Assembly: GCA_032768795.1 (NCBI GenBank) | Contig: CP136493.1 | Coordinates: 186,001 to 250,000, forward strand | Reading direction: 5' to 3' | DNA from: Tremella fuciformis | Taxonomy: Eukaryota; Basidiomycota; Tremellomycetes; Tremellales; Tremellaceae | DNA length: 64,000 bases | Shown: piece after piece, positions 31,701 through 41,554 of the stretch | How positions within the stretch are numbered: the first letter of the stretch is position 1 | How the letters are laid out: every line of letters begins with the position of its first letter | Position numbers and translations under genes: made by a program | Notes under the pieces: generated by a model | Told to the model about the DNA's origin: nothing | Seen by the model: only the letters and a program-made list of their open reading frames with translations | Database searches by the model: none

Positions 31701-32787
31701 TAAATTTCCATTCCAAGCCTTGTGGAGTTGCAGAGACCGAAATGAGGTTCCGGTCCAGCCCAGGAATATATAGGCAGCCTGGAAAAGCGATTCCGGCAAG
31801 GTAGAGGGTACCGGTCATGTTGCAGGGCAGATGTGCTGAATTGCCAAATCGGACTTGCATTTTCTGAGCCGGTTTGAGATCCGACAGCATCTGAGCATCA
31901 TTGCACATATGATGGGTTGCTCCAGAATCGATAATAAATTCATAGCGGTCGCATTTTGCATGATAGGCTGATGCGGTCGCTACTGCATTGAAAGCAGATG
32001 CTGGCCCAATGTCGGTATCGGTCTCAGGGCTGACAGAGGCAATTTCGGCCTTGGGCGGAATTCTTTGTGTCTGCTTGATCCGATTTTGTTGATTATGGCA
32101 TTCTGCATTGCTGTGGCCATGAATCCGGTGATGATCGCAATATTTTGACATATCTCTGGGAGGTCTTGCCGGTCTCCTTGTTGCTGCAGCAAAAGCTGTG
32201 GCCGATTCCGAATTTTTCCGCCTCTCATATTCAGCCTGGACTGCCGATTTCACCTCTGAAGAGCTGAGAGGCTGTCGCATCCACAGATTTTGCTTTGTGG
32301 TCGCATAAGACTCAGGAAGCGCCAGTGTCATGCAGAAAGCAAGGATTTTATCGGAAATAATTTCGCCTGAGCTGTTCAACTGGGTGTGGGCGCTCTGCTG
32401 TGCAGCCAAAGTCGGCATTGGGTCTTCTCCATCGATAATTGAAGCCCTGGCAAGCGATTGGAAAAGAGCGGCTTGCCTGGCACCGGTAGAGGCGGAATGC
32501 TGCCGTTTCAACTCCTCCCAAAGCGATTTTGGAGAGGGTGATGTCCAGTCTTTGACTGAGGCCGGTAAAGCAGCTTGGACGGTCTCAGAGAGGCTCTGAA
32601 ATATAATCGAAAAGGCCTTATCGAATTTGAGCTGCTCTGCAGCTGAAATTGGCGAAACAGGTTCGATTCTGATACAGGCAAGCAAGCCCTTGCCCATAAG
32701 AGTGGTGGCGATATGCGATTCCCATTGAGGATAATTATCGCTGCCTTTCAAAGTAACAACTTTGATTTTGATTTCGCTCTCCTCCAT
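28762..32787 (-). CDS. Copia gag-pol polyprotein of C (1341 aa)
   Basis: Intact ORF with the same domain order as A1: Gag, C-x2-H-x4-H-x4-C knuckle, DSGA protease, HHCC and D,D35E integrase, HVDD reverse transcriptase, RNase H. It is a few residues shorter than A and B, with changes after the Gag basic region and in the serine/acidic linker before RT. After the integrase it resembles A (LQEPLPPP), while in the linker and RT start it differs from both A and B (SSESSDELNL, then EGANIAYALL). The ATG at 32787 directly follows the AUG-free leader. Confidence 0.96.
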   Translation of the reverse strand: MEESEIKIKVVTLKGSDNYPQWESHIATTLMGKGLLACIRIEPVSPISAAEQLKFDKAFSIIFQSLSETVQAALPASVKDWTSPSPKSLWEELKRQHSASTGARQAALFQSLARASIIDGEDPMPTLAAQQSAHTQLNSSGEIISDKILAFCMTLALPESYATTKQNLWMRQPLSSSEVKSAVQAEYERRKNSESATAFAAATRRPARPPRDMSKYCDHHRIHGHSNAECHNQQNRIKQTQRIPPKAEIASVSPETDTDIGPASAFNAVATASAYHAKCDRYEFIIDSGATHHMCNDAQMLSDLKPAQKMQVRFGNSAHLPCNMTGTLYLAGIAFPGCLYIPGLDRNLISVSATPQGLEWKFTAGNAKLCDIKSGAQVFTATKRSGLYVHQQASASANIASIAEIQDIHERLGHLNISAVMRVIRSGRMGNIEISASDAKSFQCQSCILGKTGRLPSLPSDIRASTPLEIIHIDLWGPARVPSLNGARYFLTCYDDFTRKSHLYFLKQKSGAFEAIQQYIALVERQLSTKVKTIRSDNGGEFSSNEWKQFMRNHGIQHIQVPPDAHTQNGRVERLHLTILNGVRTVLVHSGLPQNLWAEAANYIAYTRNRTPCGPRQEIPEDKWQNRNCQITHLQPFGCKAFFRNHIEKNKLAPRYQEGILVGYQEATNNYRIYSKVTGSITISRDVVFANTEFNSQQIEIPELELNDSRPQIESDEPVLLQEDCLQEPLPPPKQGMQEVERFFRNLANEQQNNKPAPKLIERDHHRQVAAERRASAPAIPQQGGHNGDNTDSESSSESSDELNLRDDEEFEGANIAYALLATNIPQTYLQARNSGEWEHWRASMDSELAKMDKYRVWELVDRSNQRVLKGKWVYTRKIDGETGQPSTYKARFVAKGYSQIEGLDFNELFASVAHKDTIRVFLALVNHFNMECDQVDIIAAFLNGDLEEEIYMEPPEGSNIPAGQILRLRKSLYGLKQSPRCFNKALDNWLRSQGLKPTSADPCLYYKFENGNFLMLSVHVDDQLIACNNRKYLDAFKIALNSEFECKDSGPVSYFLGFNIHRDRTQNKLFMSQEHYLESILDRFGMSDCNPARTPLPANFRPIPATDTEYEEAKHYPYAQAVGAILYASTITRPDLAFPASLLSRYISKYNTEHWKAAKHLLRYIRGTTDLCLTFNKENSNRIALGYADADWGGDLDTRRSTTGYIFKVYGGVVAWKSRRQNTVALSTTEAELMASSEATRQAIWLRQLLSDLQLELDQPLPILNDNNGAIALSKNPVNHDKSKHIDMRHKFVREKVEDNTVTLSHVPSAENMADLLTKALPAEVFNRLRDLLGVQQRSD

Positions 32788-33833
32788 TCTGCTGATAATT
32801 ATATCTCGAGAACGGTCGAACCGATTGGGTTGCCGTTGAGAGGGGTAATGTAGGCCGGTGGGAGGTATATTGTGTGCGAAGGAGAAATTTTAATTATGCG
32901 AGTGTCAGCTGCAATCGCAAAAGTTTGAATGAGACTCTCAAAGAGACTCAGCTGAAAGCGAGAGCAGCTTGAAATGCCAGACGGCTCAGAGGCTGCCCAC
33001 CAGATTTCACTGGATTCTGCGGCCACCGGAACGGTGTACGACCTCCTGGGTGCTCCACCAAGCTTGGGAATCGGCCCAAAGTTTGATTTCTGCAGAGCCA
33101 AGTCCGGATTTGCTCGAACTCCCTCGATGTAACCTAGACCGGCCAGGATTTGCCTTCACTTGCCAAGCCCAGCAAGCCTTGACTTCACCCAGCGATAGGG
33201 CCAAAGCGATAGGGTGATTGTTGTAAAATCGGAAATCCGATTTCAGGAATGATGGTAGAATTCAAGAACGAGTGAGCCGATTGTGCTCTGCCGGTGCTGG
33301 AATATAGACTGTAGTGGCCTCTATGTTGTGTAGGAGTGGCAGGCGGGTCGGTGGAGCGATAGGCGAGAAATCGAATTCTTTGTATGAGAAGACTCAACTC
33401 CAAATTTGCAGTTTGCCGGAATTGAAAAATCGATTTCTCAAGAACAGTGGATGCTGCTGTGGTGTGCTTTGCCGAGGTGATGGATGCAACGATAGACACC
33501 GCTGTGTAAAACGGAGAGCGCGATCGGACCGGTGGAGCGCGAGAAATCGGCAAAGTTGTGAACGTCCGTTATGTCGGCCTTCTGTGAGTGCTGGACTCTT
33601 CAGGGACCGTAAGACGTGTGCTTGCACTGTAGAGAGAGTGCTGTGTCGTTCTGGCGCTTGTAGATGAAGCGACAGAGATGGTAGGTATGCCGGAAGCCGT
33701 GTATTCGGCAAAGGCAATTGCTGGTCAACCGCTGGCGCTACCGGGAAACCGAGGATACCTCGTGAAAGAGCGCGTCGAGCTCTATTGGGTAGCTTGTTGG
33801 CAGGCGAATCGGGTGCGATTCAGGCTCATAACC
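32788..33833 (-). other. 5' leader of C with PBS at 33815-33833
   Basis: 1046 nt. The sense strand has no ATG except in the PBS, although the leader differs in sequence from A and B. The ATATCTCGAGAACGG and TTCAAGAACGAGTG motifs are present. Confidence 0.85.
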
Positions 33834-33986
33834 TGTCGGATGAATAAGAAGTGCATAGAGAGAGTTCCCTGCTCACAGAGCAGGAAAAGCGATGCTATGG
33901 ATATGAAACACTTCAGGGGAAGTGGGAGAAAGCGATGTGGCAGTGTGGCAGTGTGGCACAGATCAGTATTGCTCACAATTCCGACA
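33834..33986 (-). repeat. 5' LTR of C
   Basis: Identical by eye to 28602-28754. CTGAG follows. Confidence 0.96.
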
Positions 33987-33991
33987 CTGAG

Positions 33992-34081
33992 AACATGGCG
34001 GATCTCCTCACCAAGGCGCTCCCAGCAGAGGTATTCAACAGGTTGAGGGATCTACTTGGAGTTCAGCAAAGATCAGATTGA
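33992..34081 (+). pseudogene. B0 gag-pol, C-terminal end
   Basis: It continues RNase H from 28601 (ENMADLLTKAL motif) to the stop TGA at 34079-34081. The polypurine tract AGTGGGAG overlaps the stop. Confidence 0.92.
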
Positions 34082-34088
34082 GTGGGAG

Positions 34089-34240
34089 TGTCGGAATTGT
34101 GAGCAATCCTGATCTGTGCCACACTGCCACACTGCAACATCGCTTCTAGCCCTTTCCTATTACATAAGGAAACTCTATAGCGTCGCTTTTCCTGCTCTCT
34201 GAGCAGGGAACATGTCTTATGCACTTCATATCATCCGACA
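34089..34240 (+). repeat. 3' LTR of B0
   Basis: B-type, 152 bp, plus orientation, immediately after the polypurine tract. Confidence 0.95.
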
Positions 34241-36949
34241 CTTGGCAACAAATCTGGCCTTGTAGGTTGAAGGTTTACCGGTTTCACCATCGATCTTTCT
34301 GGTGTAGACCCATTTTCCTTTGAGGACTCTTTGATTTGAGCGATCCACAACCGCCCAAACTCGATATTTGTCCATTTTGGCAAGCTCAGAATCCATGCTG
34401 GATTTCCAGTGCTCCCACTCGCCAGAATTGCGCGCTTGCAAGTATGTTTGCGGTATATTTGTTGCAAGCATAGCACAGGCAACATTTGCAGCTTGAATTT
34501 CGTTCTCAAATTCCTCATCATCTCGCAAATTCAGCTCATCTGATGAGTCTGAGTCGCTTGAATTATCGCCATTATGCCCCCCTTGCTGCGGTATCGGTGG
34601 TGCAGCAGAAGCGCGGCGTTCTGCAGCAATTTGGCGATGATGATCTCTTTCAATGATATTTGGAATTTGTAAATTTTGATTGGCGACTTTTTGCTCATTT
34701 GCCAAATTTTGAAAGAACCGCTCTACCTCCTGCATTCCCTGTGTCGGTGGCGGTAGAGGCTCCTGCAGACTATCTTCCTGCAAAAGGACAGATTTATCGG
34801 ACTCGATTTGAGGCTGTAAACCCTTAAGTTCCAATTCCGGAATTTCAATTTGCTCTGAATTGATTTCTGTGTTTGCAAAAATAACATCCCGGCTGATTGT
34901 GATGCTGCCGGTCACCTTGGAATATATCCGGTAATTGTTGGTGGCCTCTTGATACCCCACAAGAATCCCCTCTTGATATCTTGGAGCCAGCTTGTTTTTC
35001 TCTGTATGATTTCGGAAAAATGCTTTGCAGCCAAATGGTTGAAGGTGTGTAATTTGGCAATTTCGATTTTGCCACTTGTCTTCGGGTATTTCCTGCTTTG
35101 GACCACAGGGTGTACGATTCCGAGTGTAGGCTATATAATTTGCCGCCTCAGCCCATAGATTCTGAGGTAATCCGGAATGAACAAGGACTGTTCTGACCCC
35201 ATTGAGAATTGTAAGATGCAATCGCTCAACCCGCCCATTTTGAGTGTGCGCATCTGGTGGGACTTGAATATGCTGAATTCCGTGATTCCTTATGAATTGT
35301 TTCCACTCATTAGAGGAGAATTCACCACCATTGTCAGATCTGATTGTCTTGACTTTGGTGGATAGCTGTCTTTCAACTAGAGCAATATATTGCTGAATCG
35401 CCTCAAATGCGCCAGACTTTTGCTTCAGAAAATAGAGATGGGCTTTTCTGGTGAAATCATCATAACAAGTGAGGAAATATCGAGCTCCATTTGCAGAGGC
35501 CACTCTGGCAGGCCCCCATAAATCAATGTGGACGATCTCAAGCGGTGTAGATGCTCTGATATCGCTTGGCAAAGATGGAAGCCGGCCGGTTTTGCCCAGA
35601 ATGCAGCTTTGGCACTGGAATGACTTTGCATCTGAAGCTGAAATTTCGATATCGCCCATTCTTCCACTCCTGATGACTCTCATGACTGCAGATATATTCA
35701 AATGGCCAAGTCGCTCATGGATGTCTTGTAAATCAGCTGCAGAAGCAATATTTGCTGATGCGCTTGCCTCCTGGTATATATAGAGGCCGGATCGCTTTGG
35801 GGCTTTGAGAAAAGTATTTCCGGTGCTGATTTGGCACAAGGTTGCATTTCCGGCCGCAAATCTCCATCCCAAGCCTTGTGGAGTTGCAGAGACCGAGATG
35901 AGGTTCCGATCCAGCCCAGGAATATAGAGGCAGCCCGGAAAAGCGATTCCGGCAAGGTAGAGAGTGCCGGTCATGTTGCAAGGCAGATGTGCTGAATTGC
36001 CAAACCGGACTTGCATTTTCTGAGCCGGTTTCAGATCCGATAGCATTTGAGCATCATTACACATGTGATGTGTTGCTCCAGAATCGACAATAAATTCATA
36101 GCGGTCGCATTTTGCATGATGGGCGGATGCGGTCGCTACTGCATTGAAAGCAGATGCTGTTCCAATGTCGGTATCGATCTCAGGGCTGACGGAGGCAATC
36201 TCGGCCTTGGGCGGAATTCTTTGTGTCTGCTTGATCCGATTTTGCTGATTATGACACTCTGCATTGCTGTGGCCATGAATCCGGTGATAATCGCAATATT
36301 TTGACATGTCTCTGGGGCGATTTGGCTTGAATGCCGGTCTCTTCATTGCAGCAAGAGCTGTAGCTGAATCCGAATTTTTCCGCCTCTCATATTCAGCCTG
36401 GACTGCCGATTTGACCTCTGAAGAGCTGAGAGGCTGTCGCATCCATAGATTCTGCTTTGTGGTCGCATATGACTCAGGGAGAGCAAGAGTCATGCAGAAA
36501 GCAAGGATTTTATCGGAAATAATTTCGCCAGAGCTGTTGAGCTGAGTATGGGCGCTCTGCTGGGCTGCTAGAATTGGCATCGGATCTTCTCCATCGATAA
36601 TTTCGGCCCTGGCAAGAGATTGGAAAAGAGCGGCCTGCCTGGCACCAGTAGAGGCAGAATGCTGCCGTTTCAACTCGTCCCAAAGCGATTTGGGTGATGG
36701 GGAGGTCCAATCTTTGACTGTAGCCGGTAGAGCAGCCTGGACGGTCTCAGAGAGGCTCTGGAAAATTATCGCAAACGATTTATCGAATTTGAGCTGGTCT
36801 GCAGCTGAAATTGGCGAAATCGGCTCGGTTCTGATGCAGGCAAGCAAGCCCTTGCCCATAAGAGTGGTGGCAATATGCGATTCCCATTGAGGATAATTAT
36901 CGCTGCCTTTCAGAGTAACAACTTTGATTTTGATTTCGCTCTCCTCCAT
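34241..36949 (-). pseudogene. A4 gag-pol, residues 1 to about 903
   Basis: Open from the ATG at 36949 through Gag, protease, integrase and the first RT residues (ARFVAK), with the same translation as A1 over this stretch. It is broken by B0. A4 is older than A1-A3 by nesting order yet shows no visible decay, so the burst must have been short. Confidence 0.93.
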
Positions 36950-36969
36950 TCTGCCAATAATTATATCTC

Positions 36970-36974
36970 GAGAA
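36970..36974. repeat. Target-site duplication of B3, left copy (GAGAA)
   Basis: GAGAA recurs at 47806-47810. Confidence 0.95.
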
Positions 36975-37126
36975 TGTCGGAATTGTGAGCAATCCTGATC
37001 TGTGCCACACTGCCACACTGCAACATCGCTTCTAGCCCTTTCCTATTACATAAGGAAACTCTATAGCGTCGCTTTTCCTGCTCTCTGAGCAGGGAACATG
37101 TCTTATGCACTTCATATCATCCGACA
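36975..37126 (+). repeat. 5' LTR of B3
   Basis: 152 bp in plus orientation. The CTGCTCTCTGAGCAG hairpin is followed by two ATG codons near the LTR end. Confidence 0.96.
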
Positions 37127-37178
37127 GGTTATGAGCCTGAATCGCATCCGATTCGCCTGCCGACAAGTGACCCAATAG
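37098..37178 (+). CDS. Short upstream ORF across LTR, PBS and leader of B3 (26 aa)
   Basis: ATG at 37098 in the LTR, second in-frame ATG in the PBS, stop TAG at 37176-37178. It is the subfamily B counterpart of the small ORF in A1; the C-terminal codons keep a similar RFACRQ peptide. Confidence 0.35.
   Translation: MSYALHIIRQVMSLNRIRFACRQVTQ
37127..37145 (+). promoter_or_regulatory. Primer-binding site of B3
   Basis: Same 19 nt as in A1, directly after the 5' LTR, here readable on the plus strand. Confidence 0.8.
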
Positions 37179-38178
37179 AGCTCGACGCGCTCTTTCACGA
37201 GGTACCCTCGGATTTTCGGTAGCTTCAGCGGTTCACCCGCAATCGCCTTTGCCAAATACTCGGTTTCCGGCTACCCTCCTCCCTACCTACCATCTCTGTC
37301 GCTTCACCTACAAGCGCCAGAAGAACACAGCACTTTCTCTACAGTGCGAACACACGTCTTACGGCCCCTGAAGAGTCCAGCACTCACAGAAGGCCGGGAT
37401 AACGGACGTTCACAACTTCAACAATTTCTCGCGATCTAGCCACCCGATCGATCTCTCCGTTTTACACAGCACCGTCTGTTGTTGGATCCATCGTCACGGT
37501 AAAGCACAGCCCGGCAGCTAGTACCGTTCCCGAGATATCGATTTATCAATTTCGGCAAACTGCAAATTTGGAGTTGAGTCTTCCAACACCAGGAAATCGA
37601 TTTCTCGCCCATTACTCCACCGATCCGCCTGCCGTTCCCACACAACATAGGGGCCACTACAGGCTATATTTCAGCACCGGCAGAGCACAATCGGCCGACT
37701 TGTTCTCGAGTAATTCCATCATTCCTGAAATCGGATTTCCGATTTCTCAACATCATTGCTTCTGCCCTATCGCTGGGCGAAATCGCGGCCTGCTGGGCTT
37801 GGCAGGTGAAGGCAAACGTCCTGGCCGGTCTAGGTTACACCGAGGGAGTTCAAGCAAATCCGGACCTGGCTCTGCAGAAATCAAACCTTGGGCCGATTCC
37901 CAGGCTTGGTGGAGCACCCAGGAGGTCGTACACCGTTCCGGTGGCCGCAGAATCCAGTGAAACCTGGTGGGCAGCCTCTGAGCCTTCTGGCAATTCAAGC
38001 TGCTCTCGCTTTCAGCTGAGTCTCTCTGAGAGTCTCATTCAAACTTTTGCGATTGCAGCTGACACCCGGATATTTAAAATCTCTCCTTTGCACACAATAT
38101 ACTTCGCAACGGCCTCTATCATCCCTATCAACAAAACCGAATTTGATCGAGCCGTTCTTGAGAAATAATTTTTTGGAA
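37127..38178 (+). other. 5' leader of B3 (1052 nt)
   Basis: After the ATG at 37131 in the PBS, I find no ATG until the gag start at 38179. Several long open frames cross it, but all lack ATG and show no domain. Confidence 0.82.
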
Positions 38179-41100
38179 ATGGAGGAGAGCGAAATCAAAA
38201 TCAAAGTTGTTACTTTGAAAGGCAGCGATAATTATCCTCAATGGGAATCGCATATCGCCACCACCCTCATGGGCAAGGGACTGCTTGCCTGCATCAGAAC
38301 CGAACCGATTTCGCCAATTTCAGCTGCAGAACAGCTCAAATTCGATAAGGCCTTTTCCATCATCTTTCAGTCGCTCTCTGAGACCGTCCAAGCCGCCCTG
38401 CCAGCCTCAGTCAAAGACTGGACATCGCCCTCACCCAAGGCTCTTTGGGACGAAATTAAGCGGCAGCATTCAGCCTCAACCGGTGCCAGGCAGGCCGCTT
38501 TATTCCAATCGCTTGCCAGAGCTTCAATTATCGATGGAGAAGATCCAATGCCGGTCCTAGCAGCCCAACAGAGCGCCCACACCCAGCTGAACAGCTCAGG
38601 CGAAATTATATCCGATAAAATCCTTGCATTCTGCATGACTCTTGCTCTCCCTGAGTCATATGCAACTACAAAGCAGAATCTCTGGATGCGACAGCCTCTC
38701 AGCTCTTCAGAGGTCAAATCGGCAGTCCAGGCTGAATATGAGAGGCGGAAAAATTCCGATTCAGCATCAGCTCTTGCTGCAGCAAGGAGACCGGTTCCAT
38801 TCAAGCCAAATCGCCCCAGAGATATGTCAAAATACTGCGATCATCACCGGATTCATGGCCACAGCAATGCAGAATGTCATAATCAACAAAATCGGATCCA
38901 GCAGACACAAAGAATTCCACCCAAGGCCGAAATTGCCTCTGTCAGCCCTGAGACCGATACCGACATTGGGCCAGCATCTGCTTTCAATGCAGTAGCGACC
39001 GCATCCGCCTATCATGCAAAATGCGACCGCTATGAATTTATTATCGATTCTGGAGCAACACATCACATGTGTAATGATGCTCAAATGCTATCGGATCTGA
39101 AACCGGCTCAGAAAATGCAAGTCCGGTTTGGCAATTCAGCCCATTTGCCTTGCAACATGACCGGTACCCTCTACATTGCCGGAATCGCTTTTCCAGGCTG
39201 TCTATATATTCCTGGGCTTGATCGGAACCTCATTTCGGTCTCTGCAACTCCACAAGGCCTGGGATGGAAATTTGCGGCCGGAAATGCCCAACTCTGCAGA
39301 ATGGACACCGGAAATCATCTCCTCACAGCCCCAAAGCGATCCGGGTTGTATGTATATCAGGAGGCAAGCGCATCAGCCAATATCGCTTCTACAGCTGATA
39401 TCCAAGACATCCATGAGCGACTTGGCCATCTGAACATATCTGCAATCATGAGAGTCATCAGGAGTGGAAGAATGGGCAATATCGAAATTTCAGCTTCAGA
39501 TGCAAAGTCATTCCAGTGCCAGAGCTGCATTTTAGGCAAAACCGGCCGACTTCCATCATTACCAAGCGATGTCAGAGCATCTACACCGCTTGAGATTGTC
39601 CACATTGATTTATGGGGCCCTGCCAGAGTACCATCAATTAATGGAGCTCGATATTTCCTCACTTGTTATGATGATTTCACAAGGAAATCGCATTTATATT
39701 TCCTCAAACAGAAATCAGGAGCATTTGAGGCGATTCAGCAATATATCGCTTTAGTTGAAAGGCAATTGTCTACAAAGGTCAAAACAATCAGATCCGACAA
39801 TGGTGGTGAATTCTCCTCAAATGAGTGGAAACAATTCATGAGGAATCACGGAATTCAGCATATTCAGGTCCCACCAGATGCGCACACTCAAAATGGGCGA
39901 GTTGAAAGATTGCACCTCACAATCCTCAATGGAGTGAGAACAGTCCTTGTTCATTCCGGATTGCCTCAGAATCTATGGGCTGAAGCGGCAAATTATATAG
40001 CCTACACTCGAAATCGCACACCCTGTGGGCCAAAGCAGGAAATACCCGAAGACAAGTGGCAAAATCGAAATTGCCAAATTACACACCTTCAACCATTTGG
40101 CTGCAAAGCATTTTTCCGAAATCATACAGAGAAAAACAAGCTGGCACCAAGATATCAAGAGGGCATCCTTGTGGGGTATCAGGAGGCCACCAACAATTAC
40201 CGGATATATTCAAAACAGTCCGGCAGCATCACCATCAGCCGGGATGTTATCTTTGCAAACACAGAATTCAATTCTGAGCAAATTGAAATTCCGGAATTGG
40301 AACCTAAAGGGTCACGGCCTCAAATCGAGCCCGACAAATCTGTTCTTTTGCAGAATGATGCTTCATACATGCCCCTATCACCTGTAAAAACCGGAATGCC
40401 CCAGATTGAACGGTTCTTTCGGAATTTGGCAAATGAGCAAAAAGTCGTCAATCAAAATTTACAAATTCCAAATATCATTGAAAGAGATCATCATCGCCAA
40501 ATTGCTGCAGAACGCCGCGCTTCTGCTGCACCACCGATACCGCAGCAAGGGGGGCATAATGGCGATAATTCAAGCGACTCAGACTCATCAGATGAGCTGA
40601 ATTTGCGAGATGATGAGGAATTTGAGAACGAGATTCAAGATGCAAATGTTGCCTGTGCTATGCTCGCAACAAATATACCTCAAACATATTTGCAAGCGCG
40701 CAATTCTGGCGAGTGGGAGCACTGGAAATCCAGCATGGATTCTGAGCTTGCCAAAATGGACAAATATCGAGTTTGGGCGGTTGTGGATCGCTCAAATCAA
40801 AGAGTCCTCAAAGGAAAATGGGTCTACACCAGAAAGATCGATGGTGAAACCGGTAAACCTTCAACCTACAAGGCCAGATTTGTTGCCAAGGGCTATTCAC
40901 AAATTGAAGGACTCGATTTCAACGAGTTATTTGCCTCTGTTGCGCACAAGGACACCATCAGAGTCTTCCTGGCCTTGGTCAATCACTTCAACATGGAGTG
41001 TGACCAAGTAGACATCATTGCAGCCTTCCTCAATGGCGATTTGGAAGAGGAAATATATATGGAACCACCAGAAGGCTCCAACATTCCTGCGGGCAAAGTT

Positions 41101-41395
41101 TTGCGACTCAGAAAATCGCTTTATGGTCTCAAGCAGTCTCCTAGATGCTTCAACAAAGCTCTGGACAATTGGCTTCGGTCTCAAGGCCTCAAACCAACCT
41201 CTGCAGACCCCTGCCTTTACTACAAATTCGAAAATGGCAATTTCCTCATGCTCTCAGTTCATGTGGATGATCAGTTGATTGCTTGCAACAACAGAAAGTA
41301 TTTGGACGCTTTCAAAATCGCTCTCAACTCAGAATTTGAGTGCAAGGACTCAGGGCCGGTTTCCTATTTCCTAGGCTTCAATATTCATCGAGATC
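38179..41395 (+). pseudogene. B3 gag-pol, residues 1 to about 1072
   Basis: Open through Gag, protease, integrase and reverse transcriptase (HVDD present) up to FNIHRD, where B4 inserted at AGATC. It continues at 46814-47646. With B4 removed the ORF is 1349 codons and intact. Confidence 0.95.
41391..41395. repeat. Target-site duplication of B4, left copy (AGATC)
   Basis: AGATC recurs at 46809-46813. Confidence 0.95.
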
Positions 41396-41547
41396 TGTCG
41401 GATGATATGAAGTGCATAAGACATGTTCCCTGCTCAGAGAGCAGGAAAAGCGACGCTATAGAGTTTCCTTATGTAATAGGAAAGGGCTAGAAGCGATGTT
41501 GCAGTGTGGCAGTGTGGCACAGATCAGGATTGCTCACAATTCCGACA
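41396..41547 (-). repeat. 3' LTR of B4
   Basis: B-type, 152 bp, identical by eye to 46657-46808. Confidence 0.96.
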
Positions 41548-41554
41548 CTCCCAC

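Larger units (their letters stand above)
28602..33986 (-). mobile_element. Complete Ty1/copia element C, subfamily C (5385 bp)
   Basis: Two LTRs of 153 bp (28602-28754, 33834-33986), identical by eye, flanked by CTGAG. It is the only C copy in the window. Its LTR has a different central module from A, B and D, and its coding sequence is distinct. It is opposite in orientation to the host element B0. Confidence 0.97.
26265..34240 (+). mobile_element. Ty1/copia element B0, subfamily B, 3' half, split by C
   Basis: Visible pieces are 26265-28601 and 33992-34240. By comparison with B3, about 2.83 kb of its 5' half should lie left of the window. Its 3' LTR is at 34089-34240. It interrupts A4 in the RT region; the right flank at 34241-34245 is CTTGG. 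Confidence 0.92.

Noticed and set aside
37495..37680. Possible intron in the leader (GTAAAG to a TTTCAG)
   Set aside because: The donor is not conserved at the aligned place in subfamily A; RNA data would be needed.
37568..37960. 130-codon open frame in the B leader
   Set aside because: Starts with TTG, has no recognisable domain, and frame and length are not kept in A, C or D.
38047..38178. In-frame 44-codon N-terminal extension of subfamily B gag-pol
   Set aside because: It begins with TTG, lies in the leader, and is not kept in frame in A, C or D, where the ORF starts at the equivalent ATG.
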